From NCBI RefSeq assembly GCF_037975245.1, contig NC_092580.1, positions 10,081,001 to 10,145,000 on the forward strand: a DNA stretch of 64,000 nucleotides. The letters are read 5' to 3'. Origin of the DNA: Apostichopus japonicus (taxonomy: Eukaryota; Echinodermata; Holothuroidea; Aspidochirotida; Stichopodidae). Positions 41,058 through 53,100 of the stretch are shown here, piece after piece; the stretch's first letter is position 1, and each line of letters begins with the position of its first letter. The notes beneath the pieces were generated by a model. That model did no database searches. It was given only the letters and a program-made list of their open reading frames with translations, and was not told the DNA's origin. The translations under genes were made by a program, and so were the position numbers.

Positions 41058-41070
41058 GTGGACTGCAACC

Positions 41071-44000
41071 ATGAAAGTTCGTGGACAGGTAACTGACGTT
41101 TTAGTCGCATTAAAACGATTCCAGGCAGAGAATGTTCTATATAACTTAGTGCCGTGTGTCCAAAACAAACTTAGATATCCAAATATGAAAAGTTTTACCC
41201 TGAAAATATTTATTTCGAATGATATTTCCTTAATTCCCTTTTACCCGCATGACATTCTTCACTCCCTGGTAATATCCTAACTAGGCCTAGCCTATGTGAT
41301 AAGTATAAAGGCTAGGCTATTGTAGTAGCCTACATAGATACTGTCCAAAGTTGGGCTAGGCGTATCAACACAGTTTTAATCCAGTGCAGTTGTAGTGTAC
41401 CGCTCTGCTTTTGCTGGAAACGTATGCACAATATCCCCAATGAAAATAATACTACATTGAAACATACCTTTCAAATTCTAACATGTGGCTGAGAAGATTT
41501 TCATGTTGCAAGTGATCCAGACATTAATTTACAGTATGCTGAGGCCTAGTGTAAAGTTTTGCTTTACAATTTTATTACAGAACTATTGAAGTGTGCCCAC
41601 ACTGGTACCAGATACGAAGTAAAAAACCAAAAGCTGCACCTTAATGTGCAGTCGTAATTGTTGGAAGTACTGTACTGATACTATCAACAGTTAGGCTATT
41701 GATGCATTTTAAAAATTAAATAACAAAGGCATCCAGGCTGAGAAAGGTCCATGTGGGAAAAACAAAGAATCAACCACAACCCAAAGGTCAAAACATTTTG
41801 TATCTTGTATTTTCGTCTTTGAAAACAGTAAATCAAATCATTTGTTAGGTTCTTTTGCAACTGATTAACATTTATTTATAATTTTTTGTTGTTATTGAAG
41901 GCTGAAAGTTATAAATAATAAGTTCGGTACTAATTTAGAATCCGTACCAATCGACCCTACTTCCTAACCCCTAACCCTATTCCCTACTTCCTTACCCTAC
42001 TCCCTAACCCCTAACCATATTGCCTACTTCTTAACCCTAATTCCTAACCCCTAACCCTACCCCTTAACCCTACTTTCTAATCCCTAACCTTATTCTGCCG
42101 ATTCGAGGTAAGCTTTCCCATTCATATGGTACGTATTCTAAAGTTAGACCATTAGTTCCTACAGTAGTATGCCAGTGTATTAGATGTAAGTGTTAGGTTT
42201 TCTCACTGTATTGTTGTTGATCTAATACTGATCTGATGGATATAGAAATAGAGTTGTATTTTTATTTGAAAGTCCAGAGTAAGTGATGTTTCATTCATGC
42301 ATAAATTGTGCTTTTATCTGAAGTAACTGTTGAATCATACTGTTTTTGGACATTTCTTACCAAAAAACAACAAAGCACTTCGCAAAGGTACACTATCAAA
42401 TGTGATTTGAATATGCATAATTGCAGTGTATTGAGGATTTGGGTCAACATTTCTTCCACACTTCACAGCTAGAGAGTGGTCCAAGTAGAATGCAATGAGT
42501 CTAATCAGAATTTGGCTTGTAAACAGAATGGTTTACACAGCTTTTGATATTTGATACTTGCTAAAGCCAATCAAATATCCCAATAAAGGCACTGTCAAGT
42601 TGCCCCACAAGATTAGGAAACAGCACTTGATGATGTCATTCTTTTCTCTTTTATCTTTACAGCTAAAAGAATACAACGTGGTTGGGAGGGCTTATCCCTC
42701 AGAGAAGGTCCCAACTCCTGCTCTCTATCGCATGAGGATTTTTGCCAATGATGAAGTGGTTGCAAAGTCACGATTTTGGTATTTTGCCAAGAAACTGAAG
42801 AAAATCAAGAAGACTAACGGAGAGATTGTCTGTTGTCAGAGGGTGAGTTGAGCTATAAACATGGTACCAATTGAAGGTATGAAGGCTGCTCCAAGCAAGT
42901 CTTAGATATTTCATATGCATGACTTGAACTGTCTTCATGTTCAAATGCACAGATTACAGTAGTTAGCAATAGATAGAAGGACAAAATAAAAGTGTAAGGG
43001 TGGTTGCCATGTACTTGAGGTAGCTGAATATTTTGCTTAGATGTTATGTTCACTTCATGGAGGGTTTGAAACATGCATAAAACTCATTGCCAGTCACACA
43101 AGAACCATGCGCAACTGGCTGGTAGTAGAAAGTAGCTAAAAGCTCTAGCAATACTCTATTATAGCTGTGTGTAAGTTTTATCTAATGACTGTTTATTAGC
43201 ACAGTGTGGATTTCATAGATTTGAAAATCTGACAGTCTAGTCAAGGAGTTGTATATGTGTATCTCATAGCAACATCATATGCAAGAATTAAAGAAGTTGA
43301 TGCACAGATATGAAGCTTGTTTTGTATCTTCATTATGAAATACTGGAAATACTCCTCCTATAAAGTTTTGTAAACAGAAATTGCAACACAGCTTATGAAT
43401 ACTAGAGAATTAACTGGCAGTAGTGGGGCTCTAGTGGATGTGTGCTGTAAAGCAACAGGGAGACTAAGAATTCCATGTGAAGAAATAATTTGTTCTCAGT
43501 ATGAATAGCTGTTTTTGAGTTGTAATGTGTTTTCTTTAGTAAAATCATATATGAATTGGGTCTGAACATTGCTGTACATAATGCATCAAGTTGCAGTGTG
43601 GTTACTTTAAGGTAGCATTTGCATTTGGGGGGGGGGGGGATTGGACAGGGGGAGTGTGGGATAAAAGGGGGTTAAGTTGCTACTTACAAAGTAAGGTGAA
43701 TATATGATCATGCCTACAGATTGACACCCAAAGATTAAAGTATATGACATATTTAAATATGAAGAATTGCATTGAATTTATTCTAACAGCGATATGAGAA
43801 GAGACCTTTGCAGATCAAGAACTTTGGCATCTGGTTGCGTTATGATTCCAGAAGTGGCACACACAACATGTACAGAGAGTACAGGGACCTGACTACAGCT
43901 GCTGCTGTTACCCAGTGCTGTAAGAGTTCTTTTCTATGCAATTTACAAGTCAGTCATGTGACTAGAGACAAAGATAGGGACTATTAGCCAATCGAATCAC

Positions 44001-46774
44001 GAGAATTTTGGATAAGCATCATTGTAGATATATTTAGCATGAAAATCTCCGTAATGGAGTGTTGTTAAGCCTGTACCTTGCGGTTGATTGTTATGATAGA
44101 TTTATTTTCAGACAATTTCAATGATCTGTAGGAGTGGGAGAAATTTGGGTTCTTGTCAGAAGAAGTTGTGGTTTTTTAAAATGAAAGAATGAAAAATGTT
44201 CATTCAAAAATGTGTTTCGTTATGTTTCCACTGACCTAGTTCGCCGAACGCAAGCAATTTGAAGATTTTGCGAGCCTGGCCATAACATTGCTTCCCAGAC
44301 GCAGAATCCTGCATTCGTACTAAATAATGTAATTATTGCAGAGATGCACCAAGAAACTAGACCTGGAAAAACACCCCAAAAAATGCCGCTACACTTTCCT
44401 TAGCTGCAACTTGCTCAAGTATGAGAAAATATGTTTTCAGATTTTGGAGCTTCAGGTATTACGGTTATGTTGTAACTGATGTTCAGCAAATGAAGTAAGA
44501 TTTTCTACCGGGAAGTTTAGTCTTCACTCCTCATGGTAAATTGCAAAGAAGGGTCATGACTAACAGGTTGGACCTAGATGAGTTGGTCACACGTGTTGTT
44601 CGCTAACAGTTCCTTTCATAAAAAGTTAATAAAGAAAATGTGTTTGGGTTTAATAGAATCATTCATTGTAAATATGTGTGTCAACCATACAGTATATGAT
44701 ACTTTTGCACTGCCAGAATTTTCAAGAAAAGTGTTTCACGGAACGAGAGTAGTAACTACTGGAAATTAGGTTGTGTCAAGTGTCTTGCCCTGAATTTGCA
44801 TTATTGTTGTTGTTGAGAGTGAATTACTATTTGAGTTCCTCATAAATTGACATTTACCTTCATTCTCTGTGCCCGTAGACCGTGACATGGGCGCCCGTCA
44901 TCGTGCAAGAGCTCACTCTATTCAGATCATCCGTGTAGAGTCGATCACCAATGAGAAGTGCAGGAGGCCTCACATCAAGCAGTTCCATGTGAGTTGTTTG
45001 GATTGTATTTGATCAGAGGAAGAACTGTAAGCAAATCCTCTGCACAAAGTCAAGATTTAATCCATGATCCTGTAGTCTGTTTGGATTAAATTTCTTGTCA
45101 AACCAAAACTGCACACAGATGTTAGGGATGCTGAATAATAGGGATGCACCATATCCAAATTTTTGGATCCGGCCGGAACCGGATTTTGCCGGATAGTACA
45201 TGAAATCCGGCCGGATGAAATGCGGCCGGAACCGGATTTTTTCATTACACAAAGAAAATCATTAATAAGAAGTAGAAGTATGAAACAAGGAGCAAATCTT
45301 AGGTGAGGTATACGCATATTATAAAGAAGGTGAAATTAAGACCCATTTTTGAGATTAAATATGACTTGAAGTGGTGTAATCTACATTCTTTAATAAAATA
45401 ACTACAATATAATTGTTGACAAGCTTGATACAGTATGTTAATTTGTTTGCTGGAAAAATACTGCATACTACCTATGAAGTTTGTTTTAAAACGGGAAGCT
45501 ACATTTCACAAATCTCATACTTTAAATGTTAAACCTAATTTGTCCTTACTTTGAATGTTTTTATTAATTTTTGGAAATACTTTACATTGATTTAAGTTAA
45601 TACCAACACCTTTTTAAGGAATAATTCAGGCCAGATTTTGAAAAAGATCCGGCCGGATTTTGAAAAATATCAGGCCGGAACCGGATAATTGCTCCCTGTC
45701 CGGCCGGAAAGTGACCGGATATCCGGTGCATCCCTAATGAATAACCAGTGAAATTACTAGTCAAATAAATCCCTTGCATTAATCTTGGTGACCCTCAATC
45801 TTTTTTGTTAAGGTGACCTTAAAATTCAAAAATGCAGGTTGTAGGAGGGAAATGTACAATTATTTTAATTTTAATTTTAAAAGTCCTGCTTTAGTTAAAG
45901 CACCCTAGGATGAGAAACACACAAGGACTGTTATTTGTGGTAATGTGAAGTATTTATCTTGCTTGTGAAGCTAAGAACTGTTGGGTCATTCCGTAACAAG
46001 TCGACAAAGAGTCTTTAGGAATTCCTTTTAGATTTGCATGAAAAGCCAAGAAGATAATGCACTGTGGCTACAATGAACCCATATTAAGGGAGACACATTC
46101 TGAACATTTGACAAAAGTAAGCTAGAAGCTTGATGGGAGAAGGAGTTTCTGTAACAAATGTTTGAGGGCCATAGCCATACATTAAAAGTTGTCCAAATCT
46201 GGATGCACCACACTCAATTTGGAGGACATTTGATTTATCCAGATAAACAAGGCTGGGTTATTTCACCAAGATTGCACCAGGAATGATGAAACAAATCACA
46301 AACTTTTCATTTAAACATAAATAATTAATCATAACATTTATTTGTGTTAGATAGAATAAAAATAAATACAATAAATCTACACAGTGTATGCATAGGATAC
46401 AGTATTCATACCTCAAAAGTTAATAAAGGTGAATGCTGAGCAAACATTTGTTCATAATTTGTCAGTTTTTATGGAATAGATCATCCACATATAATTATAG
46501 TAGTGGCTAGTGTGGCTCTATGATGCAAAGTCATTCTGTCAGTGTTAAAGGAAGTTTGTATTTGGTTGAAATCGTTAGTTGTCTGGTTATGTTTTAGAAG
46601 TCTGGGGTCAAGAGTTAATCACATGTAGTTTTACTTCCATTGGTAATTTTGACATGATTTTTCTTTATTTCTCAACTACAGGATTGCAAGCTGAAGTTCC
46701 CTCTGCCCCATCGCATCCAGAGGAGAGGCAGGCCTGTGTTCACCACAAGGAAACCTGTTACCAACTTCCACTAA
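41071..46774 (+). CDS. RPL18A: 60S ribosomal protein L18a (eL20), 5 exons, complete
   Basis: Structural protein of the large ribosomal subunit. Exons: 41071-41088, 42663-42842, 43790-43919, 44879-44988, 46682-46774. The joins are in frame and give exactly 176 residues, the length of the human protein. The first exon codes only six residues (MKVRGQ), as is common in ribosomal protein genes. Conserved family blocks seen: [20 protein letters not shown] (exon 2), [20 protein letters not shown] and [15 protein letters not shown] (exon 3), [20 protein letters not shown] (exon 4), [20 protein letters not shown] (exon 5), ending NFH. A pyrimidine tract precedes the ATG and AATAAA follows the stop by 72 bases. 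Introns carry a telomere-like repeat element (intron 1) and a hAT element (intron 4). Confidence 0.98.
41931..42146. repeat. Telomere-like CCCTAA minisatellite within inverted ends
   Basis: About 150 bases of irregular CCTAACCCCTAACCCTA-type repeat (41952-42095), bounded by inverted ends TTTAGAATCCGTACC (left) and GGTACGTATTCTAAA (right). In RPL18A intron 1. Looks like a decayed palindromic element whose centre expanded, not a chromosome end. Confidence 0.65.
45139..45736. mobile_element. Non-autonomous hAT element, 598 bp
   Basis: Inverted ends TAGGGATGCACC, followed on both sides by GGATCCGGCCGG- and CCGGAACCGGAT-type boxes. Flanks are CTGAATAA (45131-45138) and ATGAATAA (45737-45744), an 8-bp target duplication with one mismatch. 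Ends of this form and 8-bp duplications are typical of the hAT superfamily. No transposase. It sits in RPL18A intron 4 and carries many CCGG/GGCCGG palindromes. Confidence 0.88.
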
Positions 46775-46845
46775 ACTCATTGGTTTGGTTGTTATTGCTT
46801 GATTAGGGATGAAGTGTTACTCCACCCTTTCTGTAGAGTTGCTTG

Positions 46846-46851
46846 AATAAA
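46846..46851 (+). terminator. Poly(A) signal of RPL18A
   Basis: AATAAATAAAATAA begins 72 bases after the stop codon, giving the short 3' UTR usual for ribosomal protein genes. Confidence 0.8.
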
Positions 46852-47610
46852 TAAAATAAGATCATAAAAGATATTTCCATTGTGTAATACTTTTTGGTTT
46901 TGTTCCTTTCTCTTGTAAATTCGTAAATAATTTAATTTGTTGTATAATTAATCAAATTCTTCTGACTAAAGAATTTTGGTATTGTCAGTCAATATAGTAA
47001 CCGCACCTAAACTGGCCGTTTTGACCACTCCCAATAGGTAACAATTCATACCAAAATTTAGCCTTAAATCCCACTTTATTGGTCGAGAATAACCTGGTAA
47101 ACACCAGGATACCTCCAAAGTTTAAAGACTTAAAGCCTCAACCTAATGGAAACACAAACTCACCCATCATCATTGGTCGGTTTGATAGAGATAACTTCCC
47201 AATAACAGCTAAGGAATATATCCCTTTGTTAGAAGCTATCACATATTTAATGATCCTTGACCCACAAAGCTGAAGACTTGATCAAGTCTAATGATGACAT
47301 CACTGAGCCACATGTGCTTCATTTTGCTATTGTTTTCTATGTTTATTACGTTTATACTCTGTAATGGAGATGGGGTTTGAAAATGGTGAATCAGAGATAT
47401 TGGAAGCCCTTAAAATGACCTAATAATGACATTGGGTTCAATGCTAACATTGTTAGAATTCTACCTTGAAAATTTGAAAAGAAAAGCAAAGAGTAAGTAC
47501 AAGGTGTTTTGAGATCCTAAAAGCTGTATGACATTACAGATATACAAAATGACCGCTACCCAAACACAACATTTAAACTAGGATATCTCCCTAACAGAAC
47601 AAGATTTTTC

Positions 47611-47829
47611 TCAGCTGTTCAGGAAGTTGTACTTTGCAAAGAACTCTGCCATGTAAGCTAAAGCTGATGGTTGGTTTTCAAAAGACATCTTTGGTTTCAC
47701 AAGACTCATCGGCCTCACAGCATCCAACACTTGATCGAGAAGAAGCAGTTGTTTTGTGAATTTCAAAAACTCCCTGTATAGAGCACTGACCGGAAATACA
47801 ACACACAGCCCCATTATTGAAATCTTCAT
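47611..47829 (-). CDS. Unidentified small ORF (72 codons), possibly coding
   Basis: Not recognised. The frame opens at ATG 47829 and ends at TGA. The peptide has a balanced composition, with the tripeptide LYR in SALYREFLKFTKQL, followed by LDQVLDAVRP and a tail ALAYMAEFFAKYNFLNS, predicted helical. A CAG at the 5' side could instead be a splice acceptor, making this the last exon of an unseen minus-strand gene. Codon choice looks more coding-like than neighbouring frames. LYR tripeptides occur in small mitochondrial assembly factors, but no family match can be claimed. Confidence 0.3.
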   Translation of the reverse strand: MKISIMGLCVVFPVSALYREFLKFTKQLLLLDQVLDAVRPMSLVKPKMSFENQPSALAYMAEFFAKYNFLNS

Positions 47830-49946
47830 TTCACCTTCAGTATATTATGAAACTGAAGACACTCCCAGGTCCCCTTATATACCCCAGCCCTTTGGCCATA
47901 TCCCCCTCAGATACCCCCCCCCCCCTCCCTTTATCTCTCTCCAGCCTGTTGGAAGGTGAATTGCTTGAATCATTGAATACCATTTACTAAGTACAGTTTT
48001 CATGTAGTTTTCTATGAAGGAGTGGAATACATTAGTCACACATTTGGTAAATAAATTATAATGGTAGACTGGTAGTCAACTTTGCTGAGCTGTCATTCTC
48101 ATGCAATACCATCATGTAAGCCCCAAGTGTAGTTCAGTTCTGAGGATTATTGACACTATCATGTCAATACCCATATGCCAATGTCTCTCTTTGGGAAGCC
48201 AATTTATTGGCGCTTAAAATGTAAAATCCAGCTTATGATTCTCTTTTAATTATAATTAATACTCTTTTAAATCTATTAAGCATATGATCAGGCCTGTAAA
48301 CACAGTTTGAATGGCTTTTTGTGGGTGTGTGTGTGGGGGGGGGTATGGGGCACAAATGTTGGCTGATGTCCATCCTGGGTAGGGTTCTTAGAGGATGTCC
48401 CTCCTATTCATTTTCAGATGAAGAGCAATTTTGACAAGAAAAATAGCAAACCATGGCCTGTTCTCCCCTGTACCAACCAATGCTGGGATGTGAATTAATG
48501 CCTGCTTCTGATTGTCACACAAACATCAAATAAACTGCACTGTAATGGCCAACCCTAACATCCGCCCCCAATTATTATCATCATCATTTTGTATATCAAT
48601 AGTATTATTATGGACCGCATGTTTATAGGACTATAGGAGCTTTTGATTAAGTGTAAGTCATTTGGAAGGGCAGGTGGGGTATGCAAGCCCCCTCCCCATC
48701 CTCCAAAGCATCTGAGCTTGCCTTTTAAAGATCTGAAACTACACTGTTGAGCTTAAAGGAGAAAACATCAGACTTGATATATTTTTGGTTAAGTTTATTG
48801 TAACAACTAACAACAGGCCTGTATAAATAACTAGTTGATCGCAGTCTCTGAAATGCGTCCTTCTCAACCAATTACACACACATACCACTGTGAATAGATG
48901 GTATCCTACCACTGTGAGTAGATGGTTTCATATTGCTTCTTTCACTTTACACTGTACTTTCATTATCTCCAATATGGCCAGAGTCCAACAATGTTTCATG
49001 TTGAAAGTGCCATCACACCACCATACTGTACCTGATGATTATCACAAAGCGTTTCTCTGCAGAAGTTAGTTATCACAGTTTCATTTGTAACAACACGCAA
49101 CAACAATAATAATTGGGTTCAAGATACCAACATTTTCTTTTTTAAATAGTCCAGATGATTTGCTTTAAAGGCAAAGACTATGCTTGACATTTGGCATAGT
49201 TCTCCCCTCCCCCTTTCTGTAACAATGTTAAAAACTAGTTAAGACTATAACTTTCGTGCACAAAGCCCATATTCACAAATTTTTGTGATATTACAATTTC
49301 GCTCTGCATCCACCCATTTCCACATTTTCCAATGGGCTTGCCTGACAGAGTTAAGTAAAGCTACCAAATTACACATTATATTAGTACCACATAATAACGT
49401 GTGCAAAGTTGCCAGTGCATACACAAATTTTGGCCATACTGATATGATTTATAAGGATACGTCCAAAAGATCTCGTCCAAAAGATCTAGATGTTTCATGT
49501 GTGGATTTCTGGTAACTATTAGTCAAGTTTATGAAATAATAAGAATAGCATTACAAATTACTCCCAATCAGTACTATATAACGTGTCAAATCATAGTATA
49601 TTCAAACAAACACCTTAGTGTTGTACAATAGTGATTAATCCTGATCCAACTTTGTATTTTACATTGTCTATCCTCAGTTCATTGCAAAGAATTTCACACA
49701 TTGAAACAATTTCTATTTTCAAGACATCTTACTGACTGGTCACAAGGCAATCAAAAATTTTGATTCATAAGTTGAAACAAACGTTATCTGACATATTCAT
49801 GTATAATTTAAACTTTATCATTTTTTCATAAATTAAGTTTTTTTCCTTTATATTGGATTTGATCAAGCTTGTTAATTTGTTAACTGTCTTGTACTTTTGT
49901 TGTTACAAGTAATAATTTAAGATATTGTCTTCAATCACATCATTTT

Positions 49947-49952
49947 TTTATT
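49947..49952 (-). terminator. Candidate poly(A) signal of ACAD9
   Basis: AATAAA on the minus strand about 167 bases after the ACAD9 stop codon. Confidence 0.5.
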
Positions 49953-50118
49953 TTAACATATATCACTGATAATTTCACTTTGTCTAATCAAGAGGCTTGT
50001 TTTCTTTTATCCAATAATTGCAAAGTAAATGAATGTCTTGATGTTGGACCGTCATCGGACTAATTCTCTGCTGGCTTCACAAACTTTGTATTGTCCTTTG
50101 GGTTTTTGAGGAGAGTCT

Positions 50119-53100
50119 TCAAAACTCTTTAGTGAGGGCATGTACGGCCTTGAATCCCCTGTTATCACACACCTCGGTAGCGATCCTCTTCAAGTTGTCG
50201 TCTCCATTGCCATCACCTGTGACAAAAGCAAAACATGGCTGGTATAGTATTAAGGAAGCATGAATTCAGAGGTTTAACAGATTCCGTATTTCCAAACAAT
50301 CTGACATTACCAAATTTAACAGAAACTGCTACAAACATCCTTCCTTTCAATCTCAAATGTCTTGTGAGAAATTTGTTATGCAATATTTGCCAATGATCAA
50401 AAAGTCCAAAATTTCAGAAAATTGTTCGGAATTGAATGGAGGCCTTAATATTGATTAAATTAAAAGAAAAAATAAAAGGAAAAAAATAAAAAAATAATTT
50501 TTTTGTTGTTGAGAGTGAGACAATCTAAGAGTGTTAAAAGCATCATTGATTATAATTATAACATTGAGTAACAGTCTGGGTGAGTTTGGTATCAAACTTG
50601 TCAGAAACTGGCATAGACTCAATACACAAATCCAATTCATCGCTGAAGACACTAGTACTGATGCCCTCATCTCCTATTCTCAACTCACCATCAGCAATCT
50701 CTGCTAAATTCTGTTGGATTCTCTTTGAAGCCTGACTGCAGAAGGTCTTGGCGAGTAACGTCTCGTGTTCATTATTGGGCAGCCCCCACGAGATGGACCT
50801 AGTCGCCCTTGAAAGCACTGCTGTCATGGCGTAGATGTCGATGAGAACATCTGCCACCCTCTTCAGGACCATCTGTTCCCTGACAATGTCCTATCGAGAA
50901 AAGGGTAAAAGCGTTTACAAAAACAGTGACAAAACCGAGAACATTATGTCATTCTAAGGTACAGATATGAGTTCCCAAATTGACAGACTCTTAATTCTTC
51001 CAAGGTGTGCATCACAGTGGGTGGTCAGTGACATCTAATTTTATCTATATAACCCAAAGAACACAACCAAACACAAACATAGAGCAATTAAATATGCCAA
51101 ATGGCATGCTACAATATAAAAGACATTCTTACCTTTTTGTACTTGGCTAGGATACTTTCCACGCTAAAGCCAAACACTGTTATGCTCTTTGAGAGCTCAT
51201 CGGCACTCTCCTGGAAAACAATAATAATCAGCAGATAGTTTACTTGAAGTAGAAGGCCTACATGATCAGGAAAGACTGATTTCCTGGCTGTGATAACCTC
51301 ATTAGTGAAAAAAAAGGTTTACTGAGTAACAATGCTTTTTTTTACCTTTCTGAACAACAAAAATATCAAACTATACTGTAATGACTTGACAGATTATTGG
51401 GATAGATAAATAAAGTAACAGTCTATGTATTTATGCAGCAACATGATGGGGCTACTGCAGCTCCCAGTTGTAGGCAAGTAATGAGCCACATAGTTTGGCC
51501 ATTTATTTTAAAATCAACAATAGCCTTACTATATATATGTATATGAGACACATGCATATTTGTATCAGCATACTTTAGACACAAAACCAGGGCTTCTTTT
51601 GTATACAAATGAAAAGTAAGTAAAAATCATGAGGCATAGCCCAAAAAACAGGGCCGATGGGGATAAGAAGGGCGCTATCCTTTGCTAATTGACATTGAAC
51701 ACTAGCATTGTCCTTGCATGGAAGGTATTACACTACAAAGTTGCAAACTAAACAGATGCATTTATGCAAGAAATGTAAAGTACCTGTGACAGTATTACAC
51801 AATAATGGGGAGGATACCTGCCATGTCACAACCAGGATTTTAGTGATTGAGCAATCCCTTATACTATAATGCTTATAGCATTTATCATAATGCAATTGTG
51901 AACTAGTCAACTGAGAAAAGCCAAAGCAATCTTGCAAAACAGTGCATTCTTTATTTGTCATGATTATTCAAGCAACAAGCAACTAATATTGTAAACTAAG
52001 TACATATGTTGACATTATCCACAGCCATAGTATCAAAGGCACTGCAATGCACAAGTCTGACCACACAATACAAACATGATGTCTTTCCAACTTCTTGCTG
52101 GTTTAAAATGCTGACGAAAGGTTCCAAATTTTGACCTCTAGTGATTATATTATAATCTCTGACATCTGTCAGCACAGCTCTTCCCTCCAGTGCAAAGAAA
52201 TGAAACTTCCGTTGGGTTTTTGCTTTATTTGCGTGTGTTCTATACCAGATAATTTCTCATTGAATTTATACCTTTAACGTTGGATGAGTGGCATCGTCTT
52301 CATGGAATACTGGTACTTTTGGTGTTACCCCCATTCTGTAGAGTACCCTCTTGCTCAGTGATTTGTAGACAAATCCTGGATTGGAAAGCGGTGCCCTCAA
52401 CTTCCTGCGATATGTCAAGATAGAATGATTATAGCTCGAACTTTAACACTTAATGTTAACACGAAGCAACGCTCTGACAAATCTTTCTAGTTGTGAGTAA
52501 TTTTGATTTGCTGGAAAAATTTAAAATTGAGCAAGAATCAACTCTCATACTGCTACACGAAACCTTTATCGTAGAACGTATTCATAACCTGGTAGAGCTC
52601 CTATTCATAAAAGTAGTCAAAGGGCTTCATGCGTTAAATCTAGTTGGATCTTAGTTTCAAAAGCAAATATAACTTAACAGATCTTCTAAATATCAAACAC
52701 TTATTCATAACAGCTGGTGCAGTGTATAATTTGTTGTTAACAACGAAAATAGTAAAAAATATTTAGAGAAAAAATGCATCATGTACAGCAAAATTATATT
52801 TGAATCAGCTCTTTTTAGCATTTAATAGACAAACCTAATCAAAATGAGGAGAGAGATAACCAGAAGCAGACATATATGCACATTTATACATGTTAACTAA
52901 CCGGAGTGTTTCTTGTAATTCTTTGCCGGCGTGTTGCATGCAGGTCAAGGCTACGTACATACGTAGGATCTCATTCGTACCCTCAAAGATTAGCAAGATA
53001 CGGCAGTCTCGCATGTACCTCTCGTAGGGATAATCCTTCATGTACCCCAGACCACCCAGAATCTGGAGAGCTTCAGAGACGGAATACCAGCAGCCCTCTG

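Larger units (their letters stand above)
39241..41070. promoter_or_regulatory. Divergent spacer between XPOT and RPL18A
   Basis: A 1.8 kb spacer between two start codons pointing away from each other, so it must contain both promoters and the 5' UTRs. The RPL18A start-proximal pyrimidine tract is visible (41047-41057); I see no clear TATA box for XPOT. It contains the 255-bp MITE at 40012-40266. A minus-strand open frame at 39791-39991 ends in a plausible-looking peptide but was not recognised. Confidence 0.6.
46860..50118. other. Intergenic region between convergent RPL18A and ACAD9
   Basis: Convergent 3' ends. Apart from the candidate ORF at 47611-47829 and the ACAD9 poly(A) signal, I see AT-rich sequence, a C run near 47909 and a TG/G tract near 48322-48346. 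No recognised exon or RNA gene. Confidence 0.5.

Noticed and set aside
41089-46681. Intronic snoRNAs in RPL18A, as found in vertebrates
   Set aside because: Scanning introns for C/D boxes found only isolated motifs (for example ATGATGA near 46283) without a D box at proper spacing; no convincing H/ACA fold was seen by eye. A covariance-model search would settle this.
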